From Candidatus Magnetominusculus dajiuhuensis (GTDB taxonomy: Bacteria > Nitrospirota > Thermodesulfovibrionia > Thermodesulfovibrionales > Magnetobacteriaceae), in contig JADFXP010000002.1 in assembly GCA_015233465.1 (NCBI GenBank), positions 1 to 64,000 on the forward strand: 64,000 nucleotides of DNA, given 5' to 3'. Shown in pieces: positions 27,515 to 36,739 of the stretch. Numbering within the stretch: position 1 is the stretch's first letter; every line of letters begins with the position of its first letter. Below the pieces are notes generated by a model. It was not told where the DNA came from and searched no databases. It was given only the letters and a program-made list of their open reading frames with translations. The translations under genes and the position numbers were made by a program.

Positions 27515-27913
27515 ATGAAATTTCTAATAGTAGATGATAATTATAATAATCGGATTTTGCTGCAAAAGATGCTCTCGCAGTATGGGGATTGTGATATGGC
27601 AATTGACGGCAAAGAGGCAGTGGATGCCTTTAAAATGGCAATGGACGATGGTCAACCGTATAATCTTATATGTCTTGATATTATGATGCCTGAGATGAAT
27701 GGTCAGGAGGCTTTAAAGGTTATTAGGGAATATGAGAGATCAAAAGGGATTGAAAAAGATAATGGAGTAAAGATAATTATGGCGACTGCCCTTTATACTC
27801 CTCAGGATTTAATTGAGGCATTTTTTAACGGCGGATGCAATGATTATTTGACAAAGCCAATTAAGCGCGCAGAATTGCTTGCATTGCTTGAGAGATATGG
27901 TTTTAAAGCGTAA
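27515..27913 (+). CDS. single-domain response regulator (CheY-like)
   Basis: A 132-residue receiver with the acidic pair DD (residues 6-7), the phospho-acceptor Asp in CLDIMMPEMNG, the conserved Thr/Ala region MATALYTP, and Lys in LTKPI. There is no output domain, so it acts by protein binding or as a phosphate sink. A strong AAAGGAG precedes the ATG. It is the last gene of the chemosensory operon, 12 bases after the hybrid kinase, and is followed by an intrinsic-terminator-like hairpin. No flagellar switch genes are nearby, so a motor target cannot be assumed. Confidence 0.9.
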   Translation: MKFLIVDDNYNNRILLQKMLSQYGDCDMAIDGKEAVDAFKMAMDDGQPYNLICLDIMMPEMNGQEALKVIREYERSKGIEKDNGVKIIMATALYTPQDLIEAFFNGGCNDYLTKPIKRAELLALLERYGFKA

Positions 27914-27919
27914 AGTTAA

Positions 27920-27976
27920 AAGTGAAAAACTAAAAGTGTTGCAATCATTTAACTATTAGTTTTTCACTTGTTTTTT
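27920..27976 (+). terminator. intrinsic terminator of the chemosensory operon
   Basis: AAGTGAAAAACTA (27920-27932) and TAGTTTTTCACTT (27957-27969) are a perfect 13-bp inverted repeat followed by GTTTTTT. The left arm belongs to a sequence (AAAGTTAAAAGTGAAAA) that recurs in a hairpin between trpE and trpG. Confidence 0.6.
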
Positions 27977-27981
27977 AATTG

Positions 27982-28060
27982 TGGGTTCAAAATTGGGGCA
28001 ATAGCCCCAAACCTGATTAAATCCTTTGCGGGATTTTTAAGGGCAGGGGTCTAAGACCCA
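27982..28060 (+). repeat. dispersed repeat family A, copy 5 (variant)
   Basis: Begins TGGGTTCAAA, then carries a GGGGCAATAGCCCC hairpin in place of the usual AAAGGGAC/GTCCCTTT one, then CTTTGCGGG and GGGCAGGGGTCTAAGACCC. It lies between the convergent CheY-like and GspE/PilB-like genes. Confidence 0.5.
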
Positions 28061-28085
28061 GTTATATAAACCCTTAATGGGTTAT

Positions 28086-30443
28086 TTACATACAGACCTT
28101 TCTTACCATAGACATATCGGTGATTCCGTCAAATGATTTTTTAATTCCATCCATTAAAAGGGTTCGCATGCCGTCTTTTATCGCTTGCTCTCTGATTAAT
28201 TCCATTTTAGCCTTTGATTGAATGAGTTTTTTGGTTTCTTTTGTACCTTCCAGCACTTCATGGAGACCAGTTCTTCCCTTATATCCAGTATTATTACATT
28301 TATCGCATCCCTTGGGTTTATAAAGGGTAAGTTTGTCAGTAAATTCAATCTTTAATTCTTTAAAATACTGCTCTCCATATCCTGAAACCATTTCATCAAA
28401 TTCTGCCTTATCAGGATTATATGGAACCTTGCAATCCTTGCAAAGGGTTCGGCAAAGACGCTGTGCCAGAATTCCGAGCAGAGCATCAGCAAAATTAAAT
28501 GGATCAAGTCCCATATCTATAAGACGAGTTATGGTTTCAGGTGCGCTGTTTGTGTGAAGAGTGCTAAAGACAAGGTGGCCGGTAAGAGAAGCCTCAATGC
28601 CTATATGAGCGGTTTCTTCATCACGCATCTCACCGACCATTACAACGTCAGGGTCTGCGCGAAGGAATGCGCGCATAGCCCTTGCAAATGTAAGCTCAAT
28701 CTTTGGCTTGACCTCAAGCTGTCTTAATCCATATTGAGAGATTTCAACAGGATCTTCAGCAGTCCATATTTTTTTATCTGGTGTATTGATACTGCCGAGT
28801 GCTGCGTGTAAGGTAGTGGTTTTTCCTGAACCTGTAGGACCTACAACTAAAAACATACCGTAAGGTTTAGCTATTTGTGTTTTGAGAACCCTGAGGTTTC
28901 TTTCTGAGAGGTTAAGGACTTCAAGAGGCATAGGCTCACTTGAAGCAAGTATTCTCATAACTACATCCTCGCCCCCAATTGTAGGGAGGGTTGCAACACG
29001 AAACTCAATAGCCTTGCCCTTATAAATAAGTTTTATCTTTCCATCTTGCGGCATTCTTTTTTCTGCAATATCAAGATTGGAAATAATCTTTATCCTAGAT
29101 ACAACAGGGGCTGCATAACTAAACGGAACCTCAAGATGTTTGTAACATGAACCGTCAACTCTAAAACGTATATCCATTGTTTTTCTGGCTTTGTTTGGTT
29201 CGACATGTATATCAGATGCCCCTTTGTTATAACCCTCAATCAATAACTGATTTACAAGGCGTACTACAGCTCCTGAACTTGAATCTCCTGCTGCATCAAT
29301 ATCGCCGTCTATTTCTTCTTTTATATCCATCTCGCCGAGAATCTCTGAGATGGAGGATTCCGTAAAATTATCCTCTTTTGTAAGGGAATCAATAAATTTT
29401 AAAATGTCTTCTTTGAGTGCAATGTTATACTCAATCTCTTCAGCCTTTACGAGTCTTTTTATATCATTTGTCTTTGGGTCATTAGGGTTATCTATAAGAA
29501 CTGTTACCTTTTGCTCGACCTGAGCAATAGGTATCCAAAGGGATTTCTTTAAAAAAGCGGAATTAAGTCCAGCGGATAATTCCTTTGGAATTAGAATGTT
29601 TTCATTATATAATATGAATTTACATCCATAGAATTGACCAAGAGCCTTGCCAATATCCTTTTTTTGCACCTTATAATGCTCTATAAGTATCTCTTCAATG
29701 GTTTTTTTCTGCTCTCTGGCAATTGCTATTGCGCGTTCAAGCTCATCCCTTGTGATAATATTATTATTTACAAGAAAATCAAAACGCGTGTTGCCCATCT
29801 TAGAATGATTTCTAAGGGCTGTAGCTAGGACATTTGACACCTCGTTTATATTTTCTTCATCTTCAGATGAAAATGGCTGGCCTGTCTTGGTATTGATAAG
29901 CTGTATTACGCCAAATAGCCTATTATCATAGCTTATAGGGACTGCAATCACTTGTTTAGTGCGAAATCCAGATTTCTTGTCCCAGCTTTGATCAAAATTA
30001 AGTTTTGAGTTTATTTGTTTTAGTTTTGTCTCGTCATAGACATCAGGTATATTGATCATCTCTCTAAGGGAAGCAGTGCAGCCAGCAATGCTTGAAGTTG
30101 AGATTGGCACACGTATTTCCTTTATATCAGCGCTTGGAGTAATGAATTTTGAATATAATTCATTTTTGGTTGGGTCAACGCCGTAAATAGTTATTCTTTC
30201 AGCATCTATTAAGGATAGTATATCGTCTTTTACGGATATGATTATTTCATCTGTATTATTTGCAGAGTGAATTTTGTTTGTGACATTTTTAAACTTTTCG
30301 TTAAATTGGAGCTTTTTTTGAAGTTCTTGCATTGAAGCTGGCGCTCCAGTGCTTTGGTCAAGGGATTTTTTTAAAGTTGCAGCACCCTTTGCATCTCCTG
30401 CTAGTGTTGAAGTGTCAATTCTTTTAAAAAACGATACAGCCAT
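28086..30443 (-). CDS. GspE/PilB-family ATPase with N-terminal GAF domain
   Basis: A 785-residue secretion/pilus assembly ATPase. N-terminal residues about 45-195 look like a GAF domain. An MshEN-like N-domain follows (about 200-350), then the ATPase core: Walker A GPTGSGKTTT, Asp box DPVE, Walker B VMVGEMRDEETA, His box STLHTN, and a zinc-binding tetra-Cys set (CRTLCKDC, CDKC). It should drive type IV pilus extension or type II secretion. The GAF domain is unusual for this family and implies small-molecule control. Met at 30443 is preferred over an ATG ten codons upstream, because a sigma-70 promoter would start transcription almost at this codon. No other pil or gsp genes adjoin. Confidence 0.87.
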   Translation of the reverse strand: MAVSFFKRIDTSTLAGDAKGAATLKKSLDQSTGAPASMQELQKKLQFNEKFKNVTNKIHSANNTDEIIISVKDDILSLIDAERITIYGVDPTKNELYSKFITPSADIKEIRVPISTSSIAGCTASLREMINIPDVYDETKLKQINSKLNFDQSWDKKSGFRTKQVIAVPISYDNRLFGVIQLINTKTGQPFSSEDEENINEVSNVLATALRNHSKMGNTRFDFLVNNNIITRDELERAIAIAREQKKTIEEILIEHYKVQKKDIGKALGQFYGCKFILYNENILIPKELSAGLNSAFLKKSLWIPIAQVEQKVTVLIDNPNDPKTNDIKRLVKAEEIEYNIALKEDILKFIDSLTKEDNFTESSISEILGEMDIKEEIDGDIDAAGDSSSGAVVRLVNQLLIEGYNKGASDIHVEPNKARKTMDIRFRVDGSCYKHLEVPFSYAAPVVSRIKIISNLDIAEKRMPQDGKIKLIYKGKAIEFRVATLPTIGGEDVVMRILASSEPMPLEVLNLSERNLRVLKTQIAKPYGMFLVVGPTGSGKTTTLHAALGSINTPDKKIWTAEDPVEISQYGLRQLEVKPKIELTFARAMRAFLRADPDVVMVGEMRDEETAHIGIEASLTGHLVFSTLHTNSAPETITRLIDMGLDPFNFADALLGILAQRLCRTLCKDCKVPYNPDKAEFDEMVSGYGEQYFKELKIEFTDKLTLYKPKGCDKCNNTGYKGRTGLHEVLEGTKETKKLIQSKAKMELIREQAIKDGMRTLLMDGIKKSFDGITDMSMVRKVCM

Positions 30444-30452
30444 AATATAAAT

Positions 30453-30480
30453 ATTATAAAAGTGCTGTATCATAAGTCAA
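30453..30480 (-). promoter_or_regulatory. promoter of the GAF-PilB gene; transcript probably leaderless
   Basis: On the minus strand TTGACT (30480-30475) and a perfect TATAAT (30458-30453) are separated by 16 bases. The expected start of transcription is near 30446, about three bases before the ATG at 30443, and no Shine-Dalgarno exists for either possible start. Confidence 0.5.
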
Positions 30481-30558
30481 TAATAAGTTAAAATATTATC
30501 CATGATTACATAATATATGCTAATTTATATTGGTTGGAAAAATGCTTCAGGAGGGTTG

Positions 30559-31494
30559 ATGCTAGAGAGATATACTTTATTTAATATATTATTTTTTTCT
30601 GGGATTATCATCATAGCGCTTTCAATTGATTTGTTTTCTCATAGGAAAGATACATTAGTCACTATAAAAAATGCTGCAATTTGGTCAAGTATCTGGGTTT
30701 TGATTTCTCTTGCATTTGCCTTTTATATAGGAAAGACGCATGGAGTTGATAAGGCTTCTTTGTTTATTGCAGGGTATCTGCTTGAACAGTCACTTTCAGT
30801 AGATAATCTGTTTGTGATAATGGCAATATTGACTAATTTTGCCGTAAAAGAGCAATATCAGCATAGGGTATTATTTTATGGAATTATAGGGGCAATAATA
30901 CTACGATTTATATTTATTGCAGCAGGGACTACATTATTACTTTTGGGAAAATGGGTATTGGCTTTTTTTGGAGTACTTGTAATGTGGTCAGCATGGCATA
31001 TGTATCAAGCATCAAAAAAAGAAGCTAATGAAATTATTGATTATACTCATCATTGGTCAGTAAAGCTGACAAGTAGATTTATACCTATTCATCCAATGAA
31101 TGTTGGAAACTCTTTTTTTACCAAAATTGACGGCAAAATATTTATTACGCCTTTGATGTTGTGTTTGATTATTATTAATATTGTTGATATTATATTTGCA
31201 TTTGATTCTGTGCCTGCGATTATTGCAATCACACAAGATCCATTTTTGGTTTATACGTCAAATATCTTTGCTATACTTGGATTAAGATCAATGTTTTTTT
31301 TACTTTCTGCTGCGAAGAGATACCTGTGTCATCTTGAGAAGTCAGTGATATTTATTTTGATTTTTATTGGGTTTAAGATGTTGATTGGCGTATTTGATTT
31401 GATACATTTGTCATCTTTTGTAAGTCTATCGGTTGTAATCTTTAGTTTGTTTATTGGTATAATATCATCTATAATGTTTCCGAAAAGAGATTAA
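30559..31494 (+). CDS. TerC/Alx-family integral membrane protein
   Basis: A 311-residue polytopic membrane protein with about nine hydrophobic segments. It carries the TerC-family acidic motifs LEQSLSVDNLFV and FAFDSVPAI, whose Asp residues are probably the metal-binding sites. Members such as Alx and MeeF export manganese or help metalate exported enzymes. The tellurite-resistance name is historical. The start at 30559 is preferred over one 14 codons upstream because AGGAGGG (30549-30555) is ideally spaced. It is followed after five bases by the diguanylate cyclase gene, so the two may be co-transcribed. No riboswitch is evident upstream. Confidence 0.88.
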   Translation: MLERYTLFNILFFSGIIIIALSIDLFSHRKDTLVTIKNAAIWSSIWVLISLAFAFYIGKTHGVDKASLFIAGYLLEQSLSVDNLFVIMAILTNFAVKEQYQHRVLFYGIIGAIILRFIFIAAGTTLLLLGKWVLAFFGVLVMWSAWHMYQASKKEANEIIDYTHHWSVKLTSRFIPIHPMNVGNSFFTKIDGKIFITPLMLCLIIINIVDIIFAFDSVPAIIAITQDPFLVYTSNIFAILGLRSMFFLLSAAKRYLCHLEKSVIFILIFIGFKMLIGVFDLIHLSSFVSLSVVIFSLFIGIISSIMFPKRD

Positions 31495-31499
31495 AATCT

Positions 31500-33104
31500 A
31501 TGTCTATAAAATCTAGAATAATATATCTTATTGCAATACCGCTTATAGCCATGAGTTTGTTTATTATTGTCTACGAAATGGTTAACTCCTATGAAAAAAC
31601 GACTTATCTTCAATCTGCTAAGGAAAGAATAATAGAAATAAGACTTATTTCCAATATTATTCATAATTTACAAAGAGAAAGGGGGTTGAGTATAGGTTAT
31701 TTGTCAGGCGCTGAAAATCTTGATTCTTTAAGGACCCAAATAGATAATTGCAGGAAATGTATCAAAGACTTTGAAAATATTTCAAAGAATAACCCTATGC
31801 TGAGAAAACTTTCAGAAAATGGTAAGCAGGAGATAACCTCGCTTAGAACCGCTGTAATTCAAAAAACATTGGTACCGCATGATGCAGAGGCAAGATATAA
31901 CAATATAATATCTTTATTAATTGGAAATATATCAACAGCAGCCTTGATGGAAAATTCGTTAGAAGCAAAAAACGACTTAATGTCCTTATCACACCTGATG
32001 TACGCAAAGGAATATCTTGGCCGCATGAGAGCCCATCTTTATGCAGTGTTTACTGCTGGAAAGTTTAATAGCTACACGCTTGAAAAACTCGCTGCCTCTA
32101 AAGGCGCTTACGATGTTAATGTCATAGAATTTCAAACTGATGCTTCATCAGATATTTTGGAATTTTATAAAGAAAAAACTAATGAAATAGATTTTATTAA
32201 GACAAAGGATATGATCAGACAGACTTTCTTAAAATATAAAGAAGATGACTTTGGAATAGATCCTGATGTTTGGCTTCAGACATCTACTGTCTCCATGAAT
32301 TTACTCAAAGAAGTGGAAGACCGTATAATCGCCAACATAGAAAGCAAAACCCTTGAGAGACTTAATGTTGAACACAACAAGATTGTCAATAGATCTGTTG
32401 TTATACTCATAGTGATTATGCTTATAGTGCTTTTGGCTTCTGTAACAATTAGTAAAATAATGCAGGACTCCGGTAAACTTTATGACGTAATTAAGCGGAT
32501 AAAAGATACTGGAGACCTAAGTGTGAGAATAGATAATCCCTCCAGTGATGAGATTGGTCTTGTCTCTAATATTTTTAATGAAATGCTGACAATTGTAGGG
32601 GATCTTATGAAGGAAAAAGAACGGCTTGCAGAGACTGATAAACTCACAGGGGCTTATAATCGTATGAAGTTTGATGCATTAATAGTACGTGAGTTAAGCA
32701 GGGCTGGAAGATACAAGACTCATTTGTCACTGATAATGTTTGATCTTGATCATTTTAAGCGTATAAACGACACATTTGGCCATCAAGCTGGGGATATGGT
32801 ACTGATTAATACTGCCCGCATAGTAATGGAAACAATAAGGGATGTAGACATATTAACGCGTTGGGGAGGTGAGGAGTTTTTAGTGATTACCCCGGGCGTT
32901 GATAGAGACGGCGCTTATGAGATGGCTGAAAGGCTCAGAAAGATGATTGAGGGATTTAAGTTTGAGGATATAGGCAGGGTTACTGCGAGTTTTGGGGTTA
33001 CTCAATCAACAGAAAAAGATACGCCTAAGGATTTTTGCAAAAGGACTGATGAAGCGCTCTATATGGCAAAAGATCAAGGACGAAATAGGGTGATAGTTAT
33101 TTGA
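31500..33104 (+). CDS. membrane diguanylate cyclase with NIT-type sensor
   Basis: A 534-residue protein with a first helix near residues 7-25 and a periplasmic all-helical sensor. The segment LQRERGLSIGYLSG matches nitrate/nitrite-sensing (NIT) domains. A second helix lies near 298-318, followed by a HAMP region (DSGKLYDVIKRIKDTGDLSVRI) and GGDEF with intact GGEEF in RWGGEEFLVI. RDVD five residues upstream is the inhibitory I-site. It should synthesise cyclic-di-GMP in response to an extracytoplasmic ligand. NIT domains are named for nitrate/nitrite, but the ligand here is not known. It lies five bases after the TerC-family gene. Confidence 0.88.
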   Translation: MSIKSRIIYLIAIPLIAMSLFIIVYEMVNSYEKTTYLQSAKERIIEIRLISNIIHNLQRERGLSIGYLSGAENLDSLRTQIDNCRKCIKDFENISKNNPMLRKLSENGKQEITSLRTAVIQKTLVPHDAEARYNNIISLLIGNISTAALMENSLEAKNDLMSLSHLMYAKEYLGRMRAHLYAVFTAGKFNSYTLEKLAASKGAYDVNVIEFQTDASSDILEFYKEKTNEIDFIKTKDMIRQTFLKYKEDDFGIDPDVWLQTSTVSMNLLKEVEDRIIANIESKTLERLNVEHNKIVNRSVVILIVIMLIVLLASVTISKIMQDSGKLYDVIKRIKDTGDLSVRIDNPSSDEIGLVSNIFNEMLTIVGDLMKEKERLAETDKLTGAYNRMKFDALIVRELSRAGRYKTHLSLIMFDLDHFKRINDTFGHQAGDMVLINTARIVMETIRDVDILTRWGGEEFLVITPGVDRDGAYEMAERLRKMIEGFKFEDIGRVTASFGVTQSTEKDTPKDFCKRTDEALYMAKDQGRNRVIVI

Positions 33105-33143
33105 TCGCTATGCGATAATTGAAAGAGATTGTTAAAAAAATAC

Positions 33144-33173
33144 TTTACATAGATAAATCTTCTCTTGTATACT
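33144..33173 (+). promoter_or_regulatory. candidate promoter of ppdK
   Basis: TTTACA (33144-33149) and TATACT (33168-33173) have an 18-base spacer. If used, the transcript would have an untranslated leader of about 230 bases. Confidence 0.4.
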
Positions 33174-33410
33174 AGTTTTTTAAAACTATCAGTATTTATA
33201 ATTGTAGTTATAAGGAAGTATATGGCATAAGAAATAAATATTTGAATTTATAAATAAAAACCTATTATTAAATGAAAGGTCTTGATTTTTTATATATTTA
33301 TTATGTAATCTGATAAGGTTCGTAGTTTTTGGTTGTATCTTAATTGACCAAATATTGGTATAAAGATAGCCATCTAAATGTACAAAATTTAATTTTACAA
33401 AGGAGGATTT
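33174..33410 (+). other. long AT-rich leader before ppdK
   Basis: No convincing gene or RNA family is visible in this stretch. It is strongly AT-rich with several short A/T runs. It ends with a good Shine-Dalgarno, AAAGGAGG, just before ppdK. An antisense reading frame crosses it into ppdK but looks like a chance frame. Confidence 0.4.
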
Positions 33411-36053
33411 ATGTCTAAGCAGTGGGTATATTTCTTTGGAGCTGGTAAGGCAGAAGGCGACAAGGACAAGAAAGACCTTCTCGGCGGTAAAGGCGCAGGG
33501 CTTGCTGAAATGACCAATCTTGGCATTCCAGTTCCACCTGGATTTACCATTTCTACAGAGGCTTGTAACGCATATTTTCTGGCTGGGAAAAAATATCCTG
33601 AGGGAATGTGGGATCAAGTAATCAAAAACCTCAAGGCAGTTGAAAAGATTATGAACAAGAAGTTTGGCGATCATAAGGATCCTTTACTTGTCAGCGTTCG
33701 TTCAGGCGCAAAGTTTTCAATGCCTGGAATGATGGACACTGTTTTAAATCTTGGTTTAAGCGAAGCAAGTCTCAAAGGGCTTATTGATAAGTCTGGCGAT
33801 GAGCGTTTCGGTTGGGATGCTTACAGACGTTTTATCACAATGTATGGCTCAATATGCAAAGAGATTGATAGAATGAAGTTTGAGCATGAGATTGATAAGG
33901 TCAAGAAAAAATTAGGAGTTAAAAACGATATTGAACTTGGCGCAGCTCAGATGAAGGAACTCTGTGTAAAATTTAAGGCAATCTACAAGAAAGAAACAAG
34001 CGAGGACTTCCCAGAAGATCCACTTGAGCAGCTTAAAGGCGCAATCAATGCAGTTTTTGCTTCATGGTTTGGAGCAAAGGCTACAACATATAGAAAATTA
34101 AATGGAATCCCTGATGACCTTGGCACAGCAGTAAACGTATGCACAATGGTATTTGGTAATTTGGGAGACACTTCAGGCACAGGCGTTGCTTTCACAAGAG
34201 ACCCGTCTACTGGAGAGAACAAGTTTTATGGTGAGATACTTGTTAATGCACAGGGTGAAGACGTTGTTGCTGGTATCAGAACACCTATGGGCGTTAGTGA
34301 AATGGCAAAACATTTCCCAGATGCAGCAAGGGATTTGATGAATATTCAGGACAAGCTCTCAAAGCATTTTAGAGATATGCTTGACCTTGAGTTTACTATT
34401 CAAGATAAGAAACTCTGGATGTTGCAGACTCGCGTTGGAAAGCGTACAGCAGCAGCAGCGCTAAAGATAGCTATTGATTTAGTACATGAAAAGCAGATAG
34501 ATGAAAAGACAGCAGTATCAAGGGTAGAACCAGCACAGCTTGACCAGCTTTTACATCCTATGATTGATCCAAAGGCAAAGGTAAAGAAGATTGCTAAGGG
34601 TTTAAATGCTTCTCCTGGAGCAGCAGTTGGAAAGGCAGTATTTACCTCTGAGGCAGCTGAAGAATGGGCAAAGAGGGGTGAAAAGGTTGTATTGATAAGG
34701 CTTGAAACCTCACCTGAAGATATTGGCGGTATGGCAGCTTCACAGGGTATTTTAACAGCAAGAGGCGGTATGACTTCACATGCAGCGGTTGTAGCAAGAG
34801 GTATGGGAACTCCTTGCGTTGCTGGTTGTGATGCCCTTGAGATAGATGTAAAGAAGAAACAGTTAAAGGTTAAAGATGTATTGATAAAGGAAGGCGATTT
34901 TATCTCTATTAATGGTTCAACTGGAGATATTATACTTGGTGCTGCACCTGTTATCATTCCTGAATTGTCAGGCGATTTTGCTGAGTTTATGGCATGGGTT
35001 GATAAATTTAGGACATTAGGAGTTAGAACTAATGCTGATACTCCTGCTGATGCCTTAAAGGCAAGAGAGTTTGGCGCAGAAGGTATTGGATTATGCCGTA
35101 CAGAGCATATGTTCTTTGCCCCTGAGAGGATAAAGGCAGTTAGAGAGATGATTCTGTCTGATGATGTTGAAGGAAGAAAGAAGGCACTTGCTAAGATACT
35201 TCCAATGCAGAGGAAAGACTTTAAAGAACTCTTTGAGGCTATGGAAGGATTCCCTGTTACTATCAGATACTTGGATCCGCCTCTTCATGAGTTTTTACCG
35301 CATGAGGACAAGCAGATCAATGAGCTTGCAAAAGAGATGGGCGTAACAGCAGCAAAGCTCAAGCAAAAGATTTCTCAGTTACATGAGTTTAATCCAATGC
35401 TTGGACACAGAGGCTGTCGTTTGGCAATCACATATCCTGAGATCTGTGAGATGCAGACACAGGCAATAATTGAGGCAGCATGTGAACTCGGCAAAAAAGG
35501 CAAGACCATTAAGCCTGAGATAATGATACCTTTAGTTGCAACTCTAAAGGAATTTGAATACCTCAAGGCAGTATGCGTTGAGACAGCTGAGGCAGTAATG
35601 AAGAAGGCTGGACAAACCATTGAATATACAGTTGGTACAATGATAGAGCTTCCAAGGGCATGTATTGTCGCTGATACAATAGCCAAAGAGGCTGAGTTCT
35701 TCTCCTTTGGAACAAACGACCTTACACAGACCGTATTCGGTTTAAGCCGTGACGATGCTGGAAGGTTCCTGCCATACTATGTTGACAAAAAGATTCTCCC
35801 AGAGGATCCATTCGTATCTATAGATCAGGGCGGCGTTGGAGAATTTATGAAGTTAGCTATAGCAAAAGGCAGAGGTGTAAGGCCTAAGATGAAAATGGGT
35901 ATCTGCGGAGAGCATGGCGGAGAGCCTGAAAGCGTAAAGTTCTGTCACAGGATAGGTCTTTCATATGTCAGTTGTTCACCATATAGAGTGCCTATTGCAA
36001 AGTTAGCAGCAGCACATGCAGCACTTAGCACAGGCGGAAGCACAACTAAATAG
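33411..36053 (+). CDS. ppdK: pyruvate, phosphate dikinase
   Basis: An 880-residue PPDK of standard length. The ATP-grasp domain starts with GGKGAGLAEMTNLGIPVPPGF. The swivelling phosphohistidine domain has GGMTSHAAVVARGMGTP with His457. The C-terminal PEP/pyruvate TIM barrel has GIGLCRTEHMF and GMCGEHGG-like GICGEHGG. It interconverts pyruvate + ATP + Pi and PEP + AMP + PPi, and can run in either direction. In anaerobes it often feeds gluconeogenesis. It is transcribed alone. A G+C-rich hairpin follows the stop. Confidence 0.97.
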   Translation: MSKQWVYFFGAGKAEGDKDKKDLLGGKGAGLAEMTNLGIPVPPGFTISTEACNAYFLAGKKYPEGMWDQVIKNLKAVEKIMNKKFGDHKDPLLVSVRSGAKFSMPGMMDTVLNLGLSEASLKGLIDKSGDERFGWDAYRRFITMYGSICKEIDRMKFEHEIDKVKKKLGVKNDIELGAAQMKELCVKFKAIYKKETSEDFPEDPLEQLKGAINAVFASWFGAKATTYRKLNGIPDDLGTAVNVCTMVFGNLGDTSGTGVAFTRDPSTGENKFYGEILVNAQGEDVVAGIRTPMGVSEMAKHFPDAARDLMNIQDKLSKHFRDMLDLEFTIQDKKLWMLQTRVGKRTAAAALKIAIDLVHEKQIDEKTAVSRVEPAQLDQLLHPMIDPKAKVKKIAKGLNASPGAAVGKAVFTSEAAEEWAKRGEKVVLIRLETSPEDIGGMAASQGILTARGGMTSHAAVVARGMGTPCVAGCDALEIDVKKKQLKVKDVLIKEGDFISINGSTGDIILGAAPVIIPELSGDFAEFMAWVDKFRTLGVRTNADTPADALKAREFGAEGIGLCRTEHMFFAPERIKAVREMILSDDVEGRKKALAKILPMQRKDFKELFEAMEGFPVTIRYLDPPLHEFLPHEDKQINELAKEMGVTAAKLKQKISQLHEFNPMLGHRGCRLAITYPEICEMQTQAIIEAACELGKKGKTIKPEIMIPLVATLKEFEYLKAVCVETAEAVMKKAGQTIEYTVGTMIELPRACIVADTIAKEAEFFSFGTNDLTQTVFGLSRDDAGRFLPYYVDKKILPEDPFVSIDQGGVGEFMKLAIAKGRGVRPKMKMGICGEHGGEPESVKFCHRIGLSYVSCSPYRVPIAKLAAAHAALSTGGSTTK

Positions 36054-36090
36054 TTAGTATTTTGATGATTTAGATATTAGTTATATAGGA

Positions 36091-36116
36091 GGGGGACGGT
36101 TTAAACACCGTCTCCC
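36091..36116 (+). terminator. hairpin after ppdK
   Basis: GGGGGACGG pairs with CCGTCTCCC (one G-T wobble) around an 8-base loop, 37 bases after the ppdK stop. No T-run follows, so it may be a Rho-assisted stop or an mRNA 3' end stabiliser. Confidence 0.45.
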
Positions 36117-36297
36117 ACTATTGTTAAGAATTGTTAATAAAGAGTAAATTTCTCATCAATTTATTTTAAGCTATTTATTTTAATTATCCATTTCAGTTAT
36201 ACTTAAAAACACGTTAAGCAATATCTTTTTATAGATCAATTAATATCTTAGATAATTAAAAATAGGCAAATTGCCTTGAGTGAGGAATTAGTTTAAA

Positions 36298-36672
36298 ATG
36301 CCCGGAACATTTTTACCGTCCAATTATATAGGAATAGCGATTTTTCTTTTGGTAGCAATAGGATTTTGCGTTGTTAGTCTTGGAATAGGTTATTTCGTAA
36401 GACCCCTTCGTCCCTATGATGAAAAGAAGACTATTTATGAATCAGGAATGGAACCTATCGGCGAGCCAAGACAGAGGTTTGCTGTTAAATATTACATTAT
36501 AGCAATTATGTTTGTAGTGTTTGATGTTGAGGCAATATTCCTTTATCCATGGGCGATTTCTTTTAAGAAGATTGGGTTGTATGCTTTTATAGAGATGGTG
36601 TTATTTATTGTTGTTTTATTGATTGGATATTTTTATGCTTGGAAAAAGGATGCCTTTGAGTGGGATAAGTAA
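36298..36672 (+). CDS. nuoA: NADH-quinone oxidoreductase subunit A
   Basis: A 124-residue membrane subunit with three helices (about 10-33, 62-87, 93-116) and the typical loop RPYDEKKTIYESGMEPIGE, whose Glu/Cys-loop region lines the quinone cavity. The segment VVFDVEAIFLYPWAI is a strong NuoA signature. It heads an operon of eleven complex I genes in the order A-B-C-D-H-I-J-K-L-M-N. A gap of about 245 bases after ppdK presumably contains the promoter, though none stands out. Confidence 0.95.
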   Translation: MPGTFLPSNYIGIAIFLLVAIGFCVVSLGIGYFVRPLRPYDEKKTIYESGMEPIGEPRQRFAVKYYIIAIMFVVFDVEAIFLYPWAISFKKIGLYAFIEMVLFIVVLLIGYFYAWKKDAFEWDK

Positions 36673-36739
36673 GAAAGTTTGATGTGGTAATAATGGAAAT
36701 AGAATTTAAGATGAATCAAGCGGAGCGGGTGGGATAAGC

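Noticed and set aside
30517-30558. Upstream ATG for the TerC-family gene
   Set aside because: It has no ribosome site and would add 14 residues not typical of the family. ATG at 30559 has an ideal AGGAGGG.
33189-33674. 161-codon minus-strand frame across the ppdK start
   Set aside because: It is antisense to the conserved N terminus of ppdK, its protein has no recognisable family, and it lacks a ribosome site. It is a chance frame.
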